Positions 8,215-16,398 of a stretch of DNA of 64,000 nucleotides are shown here, in pieces. Source of the DNA: Pseudomonadota bacterium (lineage in GTDB: Bacteria > Pseudomonadota > Alphaproteobacteria > Rhodospirillales > Magnetospirillaceae); contig JAEXAH010000113.1 in NCBI GenBank assembly GCA_023458315.1, positions 21,084 to 85,083 on the forward strand, in the 5' to 3' direction. Position numbers and translations under genes: made by a program. How positions within the stretch are numbered: the stretch's first letter is position 1; each line of letters opens with the position of its first letter. The notes below the pieces were generated by a model, which was not told where the DNA came from, searched no databases, and saw only the letters and a program-made list of their open reading frames with translations.

Positions 8215-9192
8215 CTAACGCGCCAGAACCTTGAACACCTGTTCCAGCAACTGATCGACGCGGTCGCGCGGCATGGGATCGGGCTGGGACAGGGCTTCCT
8301 GGGCGGGCGGCACCAGGGCCGGGCCGCTGGCCGCCGGTTCGGGCGGCGGTGCGGCGACCGGGTGCATGGGGGTCGGCGGCACATGGGCCGGTTGGGCGTC
8401 CACCACGTCGGCCAGATCGGGGATTTCCTCGGCGGCGGGCAGCGGGCGGTCCATGTCCAGGCTGGTTTCGATATGGGACAGGCGGCGGTCCACCGCCAGC
8501 AGGCAGGCGGCGATCGAGGTGCCGTCGGCGCCGCTGTCCACTTTGTCCTCGACCACGCCGACGCGCTGGATGATGGCTGACAACAGGTTGCTGGTGGCCT
8601 CGGGCTCCAGTGCCGGTTGCTGGGCCACGCGGTCCACCTTGGCCTCGACCCGGGCCAGCCGGTCGGCGATGGTGGCCAGCGCGGTGGCGAACATCTCGGG
8701 GTCGAACGGATTCTGCGCCTGCTGCCGGGCGAATTGCTCCAGCTTGCTTTCCAGTCCGGCCAGACGTTGGCTGATGGTGTCCAGCGCCGCCGCCATGGGG
8801 CTGAAATCCACCGGCGCCTGTTCCAGGAAACCGGCTTCCAGCCGCGCCTCGATGTCGGCCAGGCGCTGGGCCAGGCCGTCCAGCTTGTCGCCGTGCTGGC
8901 TGTTGGCCGTCTGCACCGAATTGCGCAGATGGGCCAGATGGTGGCTGACGCTTTTCAGCGCGGTGGCGAAGGTGTCGATGGCCGACAGCGCCTGAACGTC
9001 GCGCCGTTCCATGCGCGACAGGGTATCGGTGACGTCGGTGGAATAGGGGGCGGGCGTGTCGCCCAGGGATTCCAGCATGGTCGCCAGGATGTCCAGGCGT
9101 TCCAGTACCGGCCCCATCTGGTCGGCGGAATCCGCCGGGGCGGGGCCGTTCCCCGTGTTGCCGCCACTGCCCCTGAATACGCGAAACGCCAT
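8215..9192 (-). CDS. Coiled-coil protein, unknown function
   Basis: A 325-residue protein with no recognised domain. Residues 30-240 are a run of amphipathic heptad-like helices (repeated I/L xx L x A L/R xx L x x L E patterns such as LERLDILATMLESL, LAQRLADIEARLEAG, LEPEATSNLLSAI), and residues 265-305 are Pro/Ala-rich. No signal peptide or membrane segment. The ATG at 9192 follows GGGGGCGGTGG and begins the conserved-looking region; upstream frame has no coding signature. The stop codon lies within the CTAA duplication at the edge of the MITE-like element, so the element inserted exactly at the gene's end. Confidence 0.75.
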   Translation of the reverse strand: MAFRVFRGSGGNTGNGPAPADSADQMGPVLERLDILATMLESLGDTPAPYSTDVTDTLSRMERRDVQALSAIDTFATALKSVSHHLAHLRNSVQTANSQHGDKLDGLAQRLADIEARLEAGFLEQAPVDFSPMAAALDTISQRLAGLESKLEQFARQQAQNPFDPEMFATALATIADRLARVEAKVDRVAQQPALEPEATSNLLSAIIQRVGVVEDKVDSGADGTSIAACLLAVDRRLSHIETSLDMDRPLPAAEEIPDLADVVDAQPAHVPPTPMHPVAAPPPEPAASGPALVPPAQEALSQPDPMPRDRVDQLLEQVFKVLAR

Positions 9193-9355
9193 CCACCGCC
9201 CCCGCTTGAAGTGCCGCATTATGGGCCGCGCCGCCGGGTGTGGGCAAGGGGAGCGTGCGGGAAATGCCGAAGAGGCCGGGGAATTACGCACAATAAGGCG
9301 TGTGGCGCGAATGGCCCATTGTGGAGGACGCGTTGCCCGCGTAAGCTGCGACGGC

Positions 9356-9997
9356 ATGAATACCGAGCTTTGTCACGTCTTCGTCTTTGTCGACGACCAC
9401 GCCGCCGCGCTGGCCGCCCTGGCGGCGTGCGGCCTGACGCAAAGCTTCAGCCGCGTGCACGAAGGGCAGGGCACCGCCAATATCTGCGCCTGCTTCGACA
9501 ACGCCTATCTGGAATTGCTGTGGCCCGACGATCCGGTCGCCCTGGCCTCGGTCAGCGTGGCACGGACCCGCTTGTCGGAACGGTCGCGCTGGCGCGATAC
9601 CGGCGCCTCGCCGTTCGGCATCGGCCTGCGTGGCCGCATTCCCTTCCCCACCTGGGAATACCGCCCGCCCTATCTGCCCAACGGCATCGGCATCGCCATC
9701 GCCCTGGGCAGCGAGGACCCGCGCCAGCCGTTCCTGTTCCGCTCGCCGGGCGACAGCCGCCCCGATTCCTGGACCGACGGCCGCGCCGGTGAACGGCAGG
9801 CCAAGGCCGGACTGGCCGAGATCGCCGCCCTGCACCTGGAATTGCCGGTCGGCGCCACCCCCGCATTGCGCAATCTGGTGGATCGCGGCTTCCTGACCCT
9901 GAAACCGGCGGTCCGCCACCGCCTGCTGATGACGGTGACGACCACCGACGGCCGCAAGCGGGTGCTGTCGTTGCCGGAATTCACCTGGGTGGAATGA
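9356..9997 (+). CDS. VOC/glyoxalase-like domain protein
   Basis: A 213-residue soluble protein that begins directly with MNTELCHVFVFVDDHAAALAAL, a vicinal-oxygen-chelate first strand and helix, and continues with NICACFDNAYLELLW, typical of the glyoxalase-like family. It is a metal-dependent enzyme or binding protein of unknown substrate. An alternative in-frame ATG at 9311 exists, but the GGAGG nearby lies downstream of it; ATG 9356 fits the domain start though it lacks a clear ribosome site. It is convergent with rimO. Confidence 0.7.
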   Translation: MNTELCHVFVFVDDHAAALAALAACGLTQSFSRVHEGQGTANICACFDNAYLELLWPDDPVALASVSVARTRLSERSRWRDTGASPFGIGLRGRIPFPTWEYRPPYLPNGIGIAIALGSEDPRQPFLFRSPGDSRPDSWTDGRAGERQAKAGLAEIAALHLELPVGATPALRNLVDRGFLTLKPAVRHRLLMTVTTTDGRKRVLSLPEFTWVE

Positions 9998-10000
9998 AAA

Positions 10001-10022
10001 AAAGCGGGCCGAAGCCCGCTTT
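10001..10022. terminator. Bidirectional terminator between VOC gene and rimO
   Basis: A 9-bp stem AAAGCGGGC/GCCCGCTTT with loop CGAA, A-run before and T-run after, three bases behind the upstream stop codon and eight bases before the end of rimO. It can serve both convergent genes. Confidence 0.85.
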
Positions 10023-10029
10023 TGTTTTC

Positions 10030-11370
10030 CTATGCCTTGCGCTTGCGCGGTTCCGGCCGTCCGACCACGTCGCCCCACAGGTCGAAATCCTCGGCGTGCT
10101 CGACCTTGACCAGCACCACGTCGCCCGGTTCCAGGTCGGTGTCGGACACGAAGACGCAGCCGTCCACCTCGGGGCTGTCGGCCCAGGACCGGCCGAAGGC
10201 GCCTTCCTCGTCCACCTCGTCGATCAGCACCTCGATGGTCTTGCCGATCTTGGTCAGGCCGCGTTCGTGGGAAATCTGCCGCGCCACTTCCATCAGGCGG
10301 TTGTAGCGGTCTTCCTTGACGTCCTCGTCCACGTGGTCGGCCAGATCATTGGCGGCGGCGCCCTGGACGTTCTCGTACTTGAAGCAGCCGACGCGGTCCA
10401 ACTGCGCCTGTTCCAGCCATTCCAGCAGGAATTCGAAATCTTCCTCGGTTTCGCCGGGGAAGCCGACGATGAAGGTCGAGCGGATGGTCAGGTCGGGGCA
10501 GATTTCCCGCCACTTCCTGATGCGTTCCAGCAGCTTTTCGTGATCGGCCGGGCGGCGCATGGCCTTCAGCACCTTGGGGCTGGCATGCTGAAAGGGGATG
10601 TCCAGATAGGGCAGGATCTTGCCCTGGGCCATCAGCGGAATGACCTCGTCCACATGGGGATAGGGGTAGACATAGTGCAGGCGCACCCACACCCCCAGAT
10701 CGCCCAGGGCGTCGGCCAGCTCGGTCAGGCGGGTACGCACCTGCCGGGCGTGCCAGCGGCTTTCCGCATAGCCCAGATCCAGGCCGTAGGCGCCGGTGTC
10801 CTGGCTGATCACCAGCAACTCGCGCACACCGGCCATGGCCAGGCGCTCGGCCTCCTCCAGCACGTCGGCGGCGGGGCGGCTGGCCAGATCGCCGCGGATG
10901 CCGGGGATGATGCAGAAGGTGCAGCGGTGGTTGCAGCCCTCGGAAATCTTCAGATAGGCATAATGCGACGGCGTCAGGTGCAGTCCCTCGGGCGGGACCA
11001 GCGACATCATGGGATCGGCCACCGGCGGCACCGCGTCGTGCACGGCGTTGACCACCTGTTCGTACTGATGGGCGCCCGTCACCGACAGCACGTCGGGATA
11101 AATCTCGCGGATGGCCTTTTCGTCGTTCAGGCAGCCGGTGACGATGACGCGGCCGTTCTCGGCCATGGCCTCGCCGATGGCTTCCAGCGATTCGGCCCGG
11201 GCGGAATCCAGGAAGCCGCAGGTGTTGACGATCACCACGTCGGCGCCGTCATACGAGGCCGAGATGTCGTAGCCCTCGGATCGCAGGCGGGTGAGGATGC
11301 GTTCGGAATCCACCAGCGCCTTGGCGCAGCCGAGGGAGACGATGCCGACCTTGGGAATGGCGTTCTGCAT
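10030..11370 (-). CDS. rimO: Ribosomal protein S12 methylthiotransferase RimO
   Basis: Radical-SAM enzyme that adds a methylthio group to the conserved aspartate of ribosomal protein S12. The 446 residues show the UPF0004 domain (KVGIVSLGCAKALVDSERI, NTCGFLDSA), the radical SAM cluster CNHRCTFCIIPGIRG, and a C-terminal TRAM domain. The KALVDSE motif separates RimO from MiaB. The ATG at 11370 is chosen; a TTG nine bases upstream in frame (11379) is possible, and neither has a strong Shine-Dalgarno sequence. Confidence 0.95.
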   Translation of the reverse strand: MQNAIPKVGIVSLGCAKALVDSERILTRLRSEGYDISASYDGADVVIVNTCGFLDSARAESLEAIGEAMAENGRVIVTGCLNDEKAIREIYPDVLSVTGAHQYEQVVNAVHDAVPPVADPMMSLVPPEGLHLTPSHYAYLKISEGCNHRCTFCIIPGIRGDLASRPAADVLEEAERLAMAGVRELLVISQDTGAYGLDLGYAESRWHARQVRTRLTELADALGDLGVWVRLHYVYPYPHVDEVIPLMAQGKILPYLDIPFQHASPKVLKAMRRPADHEKLLERIRKWREICPDLTIRSTFIVGFPGETEEDFEFLLEWLEQAQLDRVGCFKYENVQGAAANDLADHVDEDVKEDRYNRLMEVARQISHERGLTKIGKTIEVLIDEVDEEGAFGRSWADSPEVDGCVFVSDTDLEPGDVVLVKVEHAEDFDLWGDVVGRPEPRKRKA

Positions 11371-11539
11371 GATGTCCAAAAGGAAAAGGGCGGCGTTCTG
11401 GGGGATCGCCCCAGAAGGCCGCCGGGCTTCGGTATTCCGACCAGATAGAGGGAAACGCCGCCGGTTTCAAGCCCGCAAACCTTGACAGCGCAAGCTTCCA
11501 CCAAATATTAGAACCACTTCATATTTGCGAGAGGATGCC

Positions 11540-11962
11540 ATGACCGATTTTTCGCCGTGGGCGGCGCTGGCGGGCGGTGCCCTGATCGGCGCCGGGGCGG
11601 TGCTGCTGATGCTGACCAACGGCCGCGTCATGGGTGTGGCGGGCATCGTCGGCGGGCTGTTGGGCGAGGGGCGGCGGGAACTGCCGTGGCGTCTGGCCTT
11701 CGTGCTGGGCATGGTGGCGCCGGGCGTGGCGCTGGGCCTGACCGGCAACCTGCATCTTCAGGGCAACGGCCTGGGCAGCGGCCTGCTGGTGCTGGCCGGG
11801 CTGCTGGTCGGTTTCGGCACCCGCATGGGCAACGGCTGCACCTCGGGGCATGGCATCTGCGGTCTGGCACGGCTGAGCCCGCGTTCGCTGGCCGCTGTCG
11901 GCACCTTCATGGCGGTGACGGCGGTCGTGGTCTTCGTCCGCCGCCATCTGCTGGGGGCCTGA
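11540..11962 (+). CDS. YeeE/YedE family membrane protein, half 1
   Basis: A 140-residue membrane protein with four hydrophobic segments of the YeeE/YedE (sulfur transport, TsuA-like) family. The signature GFGTRMGNGCTSGHGICGLARLS carries the conserved cysteines of the thiosulfate path. AGAGGA precedes the ATG. The other half follows three bases downstream. In E. coli TsuA a single chain takes up thiosulfate; here the two halves are separate genes, as in the split PmpA/PmpB form. Confidence 0.88.
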   Translation: MTDFSPWAALAGGALIGAGAVLLMLTNGRVMGVAGIVGGLLGEGRRELPWRLAFVLGMVAPGVALGLTGNLHLQGNGLGSGLLVLAGLLVGFGTRMGNGCTSGHGICGLARLSPRSLAAVGTFMAVTAVVVFVRRHLLGA

Positions 11963-11965
11963 GCC

Positions 11966-12418
11966 ATGCGCGCCATTCTGTCTGCTTTTGCCGCCGGTCT
12001 GCTGTTCGGCGGCGGCCTGATCCTGTCGGGCATGGCCGACCCGGCCAACGTTCTCGGCTTCTTCGACGTGGCCGGTCAGTGGAATCCCACCCTGGCCTTC
12101 GTCATGGGCGGCGGCCTGGGCGTCACCCTGGTCGGCTATCGCCTGTGTTTCCGCCGCTCGGCACCGCTGTGCGAGGCGGCCTTCCAGGTGCCGACCAGCA
12201 CGGTGATCGATGCCCGGCTGATCGGTGGCGCCGTTCTGTTCGGCCTGGGCTGGGGCATCGCGGGCTATTGCCCCGGTCCGGCCTTCGTCGCGGCCGCCGG
12301 GGGCTTCGGCGAAGCGGTGATCTTCACCGCCGCCATGGTGGCGGGCATGGGGCTGTGGCGCTTCGTGCAATGGCGCATGACCACCTGCCCGATCCTGTGC
12401 AAGCTGCGGGCGAAGTGA
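11966..12418 (+). CDS. YeeE/YedE family membrane protein, half 2 (DUF6691)
   Basis: A 150-residue partner of the preceding gene with four hydrophobic segments. GLILSGMADPANVLGFFDV and GWGIAGYCPGPAFVAA are the second-half motifs of the family, the latter with its conserved cysteine. The two products probably form a sulfur-compound (thiosulfate or similar) permease. The stop abuts the stop of mobA on the other strand without a single spare base. Confidence 0.88.
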   Translation: MRAILSAFAAGLLFGGGLILSGMADPANVLGFFDVAGQWNPTLAFVMGGGLGVTLVGYRLCFRRSAPLCEAAFQVPTSTVIDARLIGGAVLFGLGWGIAGYCPGPAFVAAAGGFGEAVIFTAAMVAGMGLWRFVQWRMTTCPILCKLRAK

Positions 12419-13024
12419 TTATTCCGCTGTTGCTAAAATCGCTTCCAGCGCCACCACATCCTCGGGGGTGTTGACGTTGAAGAACGGGTCGAAGGGCAGA
12501 ATGGGCCATTCGACCCGGACCAGGGGGTAGCGGTCGGCGAAGGCCCCCAGCTTGCGCAGTCCCTCGTCCACCAGGGCGCGGCGCAGGTCGTCGCGCAGCG
12601 CCACCGGCCACAGGGCGAACACCGGGTGGTTGCGACCGCCGGACACCGCCATGGCGACCACGGCATCCTGGGCGGCGCGGGCGGCCTCCAGCCGTTCATA
12701 CAGATCGGCGGGCAGCAGCGGCGTGTCGGCGGCGGCGGTCAGCAGCCATCCGGCACCGTGTTCCGCCGCCCAATCCAGCCCCGTCAGGATACCGGCCAGC
12801 GGCCCGCAATGGCCGTCCAGCACGTCGGCCCGCACCTCCAGCCCGTGGGCTGCGAAGCGGGCCGGGTCGCCGTTGGCGTTCAGCAGCAGCCGACCGACCT
12901 GGGGGGCCAGCCGGGCGATGGTACGGTCCAGCAGGGTGCGGCCGCCTATCGCCAGCAGCGGCTTGTCGCCGCCGCCCATGCGGCGCGACAGGCCGCCCGC
13001 CAGCACGGCTCCGGCGACGGTCAC
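12419..13024 (-). CDS. mobA: Molybdenum cofactor guanylyltransferase MobA
   Basis: Transfers GMP from GTP to molybdopterin to make the bis-MGD cofactor of DMSO-reductase-family enzymes. The 201-residue protein opens with the nucleotidyltransferase motif AGAVLAGGLSRRMGGGDKPLL, then GPLAGILTGLDWA and AAADTPLLP, and ends with FFNVNTPEDV. The start is a GTG at 13024 that overlaps the hybE stop (GTGA), so the two are translationally coupled; no ATG fits the beginning of the nucleotide-binding motif. Confidence 0.93.
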   Translation of the reverse strand: MTVAGAVLAGGLSRRMGGGDKPLLAIGGRTLLDRTIARLAPQVGRLLLNANGDPARFAAHGLEVRADVLDGHCGPLAGILTGLDWAAEHGAGWLLTAAADTPLLPADLYERLEAARAAQDAVVAMAVSGGRNHPVFALWPVALRDDLRRALVDEGLRKLGAFADRYPLVRVEWPILPFDPFFNVNTPEDVVALEAILATAE

Positions 13025-13470
13025 AGGCGCTCGTTGCAGGCGCTGGGCTCTTCCGCCTCGGGCGCCTTGAAGTACTTGTCCACCGCCGCCCAGGCGGTCG
13101 TCACCGCGACGGCGTGCACGTCGAAACGCCCCATGGGCGAATACAGCGACGACGACAGATAGGGGCCGACCTCCTCGACCTCGCCGGTGACGAAGACCAC
13201 GTCGCCGCGCGGCATCTCCAGGTGCTGCTTGGTGCCGACCGCGCCGGTGATCTGGTCGGGGCGGGTGGGCAGCAGGATGAAGTTCATGAACCACGGCGTC
13301 ACCAGGATGCCCGCCAGCCAATCCTCCCAGCGGCGGAAGCCCACGGTTTCCACCTTCAGCGCCGGGTTGTAGAGGCCGATGTCGCGCATGCGCTCCTCGC
13401 CGATGCGGGCGAAGACGGATTCCAACAGGTGGACACGGGCCAGGTCTTCCGGGCTCATGGGATCGAACAT
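13021..13470 (-). CDS. hybE: [NiFe]-hydrogenase assembly chaperone HybE/HupJ family
   Basis: A 149-residue soluble protein. The features W.AGILVTPWFMNFILLP, MPRGDVVFVTGEVEEVGPYLSSSLYSPM match the HybE/HupJ family, which escorts Tat-exported hydrogenase small subunits. CAAGGAG lies nine bases before the ATG. The odd point is the setting: no hydrogenase gene is in view, and the partner is mobA, a molybdenum-cofactor gene. It may serve a hydrogenase encoded elsewhere or another cofactor-bearing Tat substrate. Confidence 0.8.
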   Translation of the reverse strand: MFDPMSPEDLARVHLLESVFARIGEERMRDIGLYNPALKVETVGFRRWEDWLAGILVTPWFMNFILLPTRPDQITGAVGTKQHLEMPRGDVVFVTGEVEEVGPYLSSSLYSPMGRFDVHAVAVTTAWAAVDKYFKAPEAEEPSACNERL

Positions 13471-13672
13471 GGTCAACTCCTTGTGGGCAACAGGCGGCGG
13501 AGTGTAGCGAAGGCCGCCGCCGCTGGCGACAGCCCTGGTCAAGCGTTGCAAAATCGTGGCAGTCCCGCGCGTAACCCCGATTGCATCGGGGTATCCGGTT
13601 GGGGTAGGACTGAGCAGCCCGCGCGGGTGGTTGCCGCGCCTCAAGACCAACACGACGATAAAGGGGGAAACC

Positions 13673-14698
13673 ATGCCCTACCGGCGGATCACGCTGAGCC
13701 ATTTCCTGCTGCAAGAGCAGCGGCGCTTGAAGTCCTCGGGCGTGTTCACCTCGTTGATGAACGACATCCTGACCGCCTGCAAGATGGTCTCGCACGAGGT
13801 CAATCGCGGCGCCCTGGTCGGCAATCACGGCATCGCCGGGTCCGAGAACGTGCAGGGCGAGGAACAGAAGAAGCTGGACGTCCTGGCCAACGACATCTTC
13901 ATCCACATGAATTCCCAGGTCGGCACCTATGCCGCCATGGCCTCGGAAGAACTGGAGGAAGTGCAGGAAGTGCAGGCCGTGGGCGGCACCCATGAAGGCC
14001 GTTACCTGCTGCTGTTCGATCCGCTGGACGGGTCCAGCAACATCGACGTCAACATCTCGGTCGGGTCCATCTTCTCGATCCTGCGCGTGCCGGAAGGCGT
14101 GGACCCCAGCAGCCAGGACGCCTTCCTGCAACCGGGCGTCAAGCAGGTGGCCGCCGGTTACGCCCTGTACGGCTCGTCCACCATGCTGGTGCTGACCACC
14201 GGCAACGGCGTCCATGGTTTCACCCTGGACCGCGACGTGGGCATGTTCTTCCTGACCCACCCCAACATGACCATCCCCGAGGACACCAAGGAATACGCCA
14301 TCAATTCCTCGCGTGCCCGTCACTGGGAAGCGCCGGTGAAGCGGTATGTGGAAGAATGCAACGCGGGCAAGGATGGTCCGCGCGGCAAGGATTTCAACAT
14401 GCGCTGGGTCGCCTCCATGGTGGCCGAGGTGCATCGCATCCTGGTGCGCGGCGGTGTCTTCCTGTATCCGGCCGATGCCGAGAACATGAAGAAGGGCGGC
14501 AAGCTGCGCCTGATGTACGAAGCCAACCCCATGGCCTTCATCGTCGAGCAGGCGGGCGGCCTTGCCAGCACCGGCCGCCAGCGTCTGATGGAGGTCCAGC
14601 CGACCGGCCTGCACCAGCGCGTGCCGGTGATCCTGGGCTCCAAGAACGAAGTGGAGCGCCTGAACGCCTATCACGCCGAACACGACGCGGCGCAGTAA
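13673..14698 (+). CDS. fbp: Fructose-1,6-bisphosphatase class 1
   Basis: Hydrolyses fructose 1,6-bisphosphate to fructose 6-phosphate in gluconeogenesis and, if present, the Calvin cycle. The 341 residues include the metal site FDPLDGSSNIDVN near residue 115, NSQVGTYAAMASEE, and the C-terminal GGKLRLMYEANPMAFIVEQAGG substrate motif. GGGGGAAA precedes the ATG. The gene is divergent from hybE-mobA over about 200 bases. It is not surrounded by other Calvin-cycle genes here. Confidence 0.95.
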   Translation: MPYRRITLSHFLLQEQRRLKSSGVFTSLMNDILTACKMVSHEVNRGALVGNHGIAGSENVQGEEQKKLDVLANDIFIHMNSQVGTYAAMASEELEEVQEVQAVGGTHEGRYLLLFDPLDGSSNIDVNISVGSIFSILRVPEGVDPSSQDAFLQPGVKQVAAGYALYGSSTMLVLTTGNGVHGFTLDRDVGMFFLTHPNMTIPEDTKEYAINSSRARHWEAPVKRYVEECNAGKDGPRGKDFNMRWVASMVAEVHRILVRGGVFLYPADAENMKKGGKLRLMYEANPMAFIVEQAGGLASTGRQRLMEVQPTGLHQRVPVILGSKNEVERLNAYHAEHDAAQ

Positions 14699-14714
14699 GG
14701 CTGTGTGAAATGCA

Positions 14715-14814
14715 GGGCTCTGCCCTGCACCCGCAAGGAGCTTTGGGCTCCTTGACCTCGGAAAATTTTCGGGATCAAAGGGCCTGAGGCCCTTTGCGGG
14801 TGCGGGCAGAGCCC
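14715..14814. repeat. 100-nt three-way-junction intergenic repeat
   Basis: Outer arms 14715-14725/14804-14814 (11 bp) and 14727-14736/14794-14803 (10 bp) form a 21-bp helix with one bulged T. They enclose two perfect hairpins: AAGGAGC/GCTCCTT (14735-14741/14747-14753) and AAAGGGCC/GGCCCTTT (14777-14784/14788-14795), with the palindrome GAAAATTTTC between them. It holds no coding capacity and lies just after fbp. Confidence 0.75.
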
Positions 14815-14822
14815 GCCATAAC

Positions 14823-14858
14823 AAAAAGGCCGACAGGAGAAATCCTGTCGGCCTTTTT
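14823..14858. terminator. Bidirectional terminator between fbp and trpE
   Basis: A 16-bp perfect stem (14823-14838 with 14843-14858) around GAAA, with T-runs for both directions, between the convergent fbp and trpE genes. Confidence 0.9.
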
Positions 14859-14872
14859 TGCCTCTACATGCC

Positions 14873-16393
14873 TCAGCGCGTGGATCGGGTGTAGTTCACC
14901 GCTTCCTCGGCGGCGCGCACCAGGGCGCGGGCCTTGTTCATGCATTCCTCGTGCTCTTTCAGCGGATCGGAATCGGCGACGATTCCGGCGCCCGCCTGCA
15001 CGTACATGGTGCCGTCCTTGATCAGCGTGGTGCGCAGCGCGATGCAGGTGTCCATGTTGCCGTTACCGGCGAAATAGCCGATGGACCCGGCATAGAACGA
15101 CCGGCGCTCGGGCTCCAACTCGTCGATGATCTCCATGGCGCGGATCTTGGGGGCGCCCGAGGTGGTGCCCGCCGGGAACCCGGCCATCAGCGCGTCCATG
15201 GCGTCGCAATCCTTGCGGATGCGGCCTTCGACGTTCGAGACGATGTGCATGACGTGGCTATAATACTCGACCATCATCTTGCGCGTCACCTTGACCGAGC
15301 CGATTTCGGCGACGCGGCCGACATCGTTGCGGCCCAGATCCAGCAGCATCAGATGCTCGGCCAGTTCCTTGGGGTCGGCCAGCAGATCGGCGGCCAGTTC
15401 CTCGTCCTCGGCCTGGGTCAGACCACGGCGGCGGGTTCCGGCGATGGGGCGGATGGTGACGGTGTCGTCGCGCAGGCGCACCAGGATTTCCGGGCTGGAT
15501 CCCACCAACTGGAAGCCGCCGAAATTCAGGAAGAACAGGAACGGGCTGGGGTTCATGCGGCGCAGCGCGCGGTACAGCGAGAACGGCGGCAGCTTGAACG
15601 GCACCGCCAGACGCTGCGACAGCACCACCTGGAAGATGTCGCCCGCGCTGATGTATTCCTTGGCCTTCAGAACCTTGGCGCAATATTCCTCGGGGCTCAT
15701 GGACGGCACCGGGGTGGGCGCGTGCCCGGCGCGGTCGATGAAGTCGCCCGCCACCGGCAGCGGCCGCTCCAGCGCCTCGACCACGTGTTCCAGCCGTTCG
15801 TGCGCCAGATCATAGGCGGCGCGGGCGTCGATGCCCGGGCGCGGCCACACCGGCACCACGGCGGTCAGGGTGCCGTTGACGTTGTCGAACATGGCCATGA
15901 CGGTCGGGCGCATGAAGATGCCGTCGGGCACGCCGATGACGTCGGGATTGCCGTCGGGCAGCTTTTCCACCAGCCGCACCATGTCATAGGACATGTAGCC
16001 GATCAGGCCCGCCGACATGGGCGGCAGGTGCGGCGGGATGTCGATATGGCTTTCCGCCACCAGCGCCCGCAGGGACGCCAGCGCGCCCTTGTCCTCGGCC
16101 ACCGGGCAGGGGGCGAAGTCGTCGGGGCGGGTGCGGGCGTCGCGGTTGATCCACGCCTTGTCGCCCTGGCACTTCCAGATCAGGTCCGGCTTCATGCCCA
16201 GCACCGAATAGCGGCCGCGCACCGCGCCGCCTTCCACCGATTCCAGCAGGAAGGTGTGGCTTTGCCCCGCCGCCAGCTTCATGAAGGCGGAAACCGGGGT
16301 TTCCAGGTCGGCGACCAGGATGCGCCACGCCACCTGGGGCTGCCCGGCTTCGTAGGCGGCGCGGAAAGTCTCGAAGTCGAGGGCGCTGGTCAT
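14873..16393 (-). CDS. trpE: Anthranilate synthase component I
   Basis: Converts chorismate and ammonia to anthranilate, first step of tryptophan synthesis, with the glutaminase TrpG. The 506 residues carry the chorismate-binding signatures PIAGTRRRGLT, LMLLDLGRNDVGRVA, FPAGTTSGAPKIRAMEIIDELEP and AGAGIVADSDP. The N-terminal half carries LLESVEGG, the tryptophan feedback element. It starts five bases after ppiD, so the two form an operon. trpG is not adjacent: trpE is followed by a strong terminator. Confidence 0.95.
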   Translation of the reverse strand: MTSALDFETFRAAYEAGQPQVAWRILVADLETPVSAFMKLAAGQSHTFLLESVEGGAVRGRYSVLGMKPDLIWKCQGDKAWINRDARTRPDDFAPCPVAEDKGALASLRALVAESHIDIPPHLPPMSAGLIGYMSYDMVRLVEKLPDGNPDVIGVPDGIFMRPTVMAMFDNVNGTLTAVVPVWPRPGIDARAAYDLAHERLEHVVEALERPLPVAGDFIDRAGHAPTPVPSMSPEEYCAKVLKAKEYISAGDIFQVVLSQRLAVPFKLPPFSLYRALRRMNPSPFLFFLNFGGFQLVGSSPEILVRLRDDTVTIRPIAGTRRRGLTQAEDEELAADLLADPKELAEHLMLLDLGRNDVGRVAEIGSVKVTRKMMVEYYSHVMHIVSNVEGRIRKDCDAMDALMAGFPAGTTSGAPKIRAMEIIDELEPERRSFYAGSIGYFAGNGNMDTCIALRTTLIKDGTMYVQAGAGIVADSDPLKEHEECMNKARALVRAAEEAVNYTRSTR

Positions 16394-16398
16394 GGCGT

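Noticed and set aside
12419..14824. An 801-residue minus-strand frame running from opposite fbp into mobA
   Set aside because: Only the last 201 residues (mobA from the GTG at 13024) resemble a protein family; the rest is antisense to fbp and out of frame with hybE.
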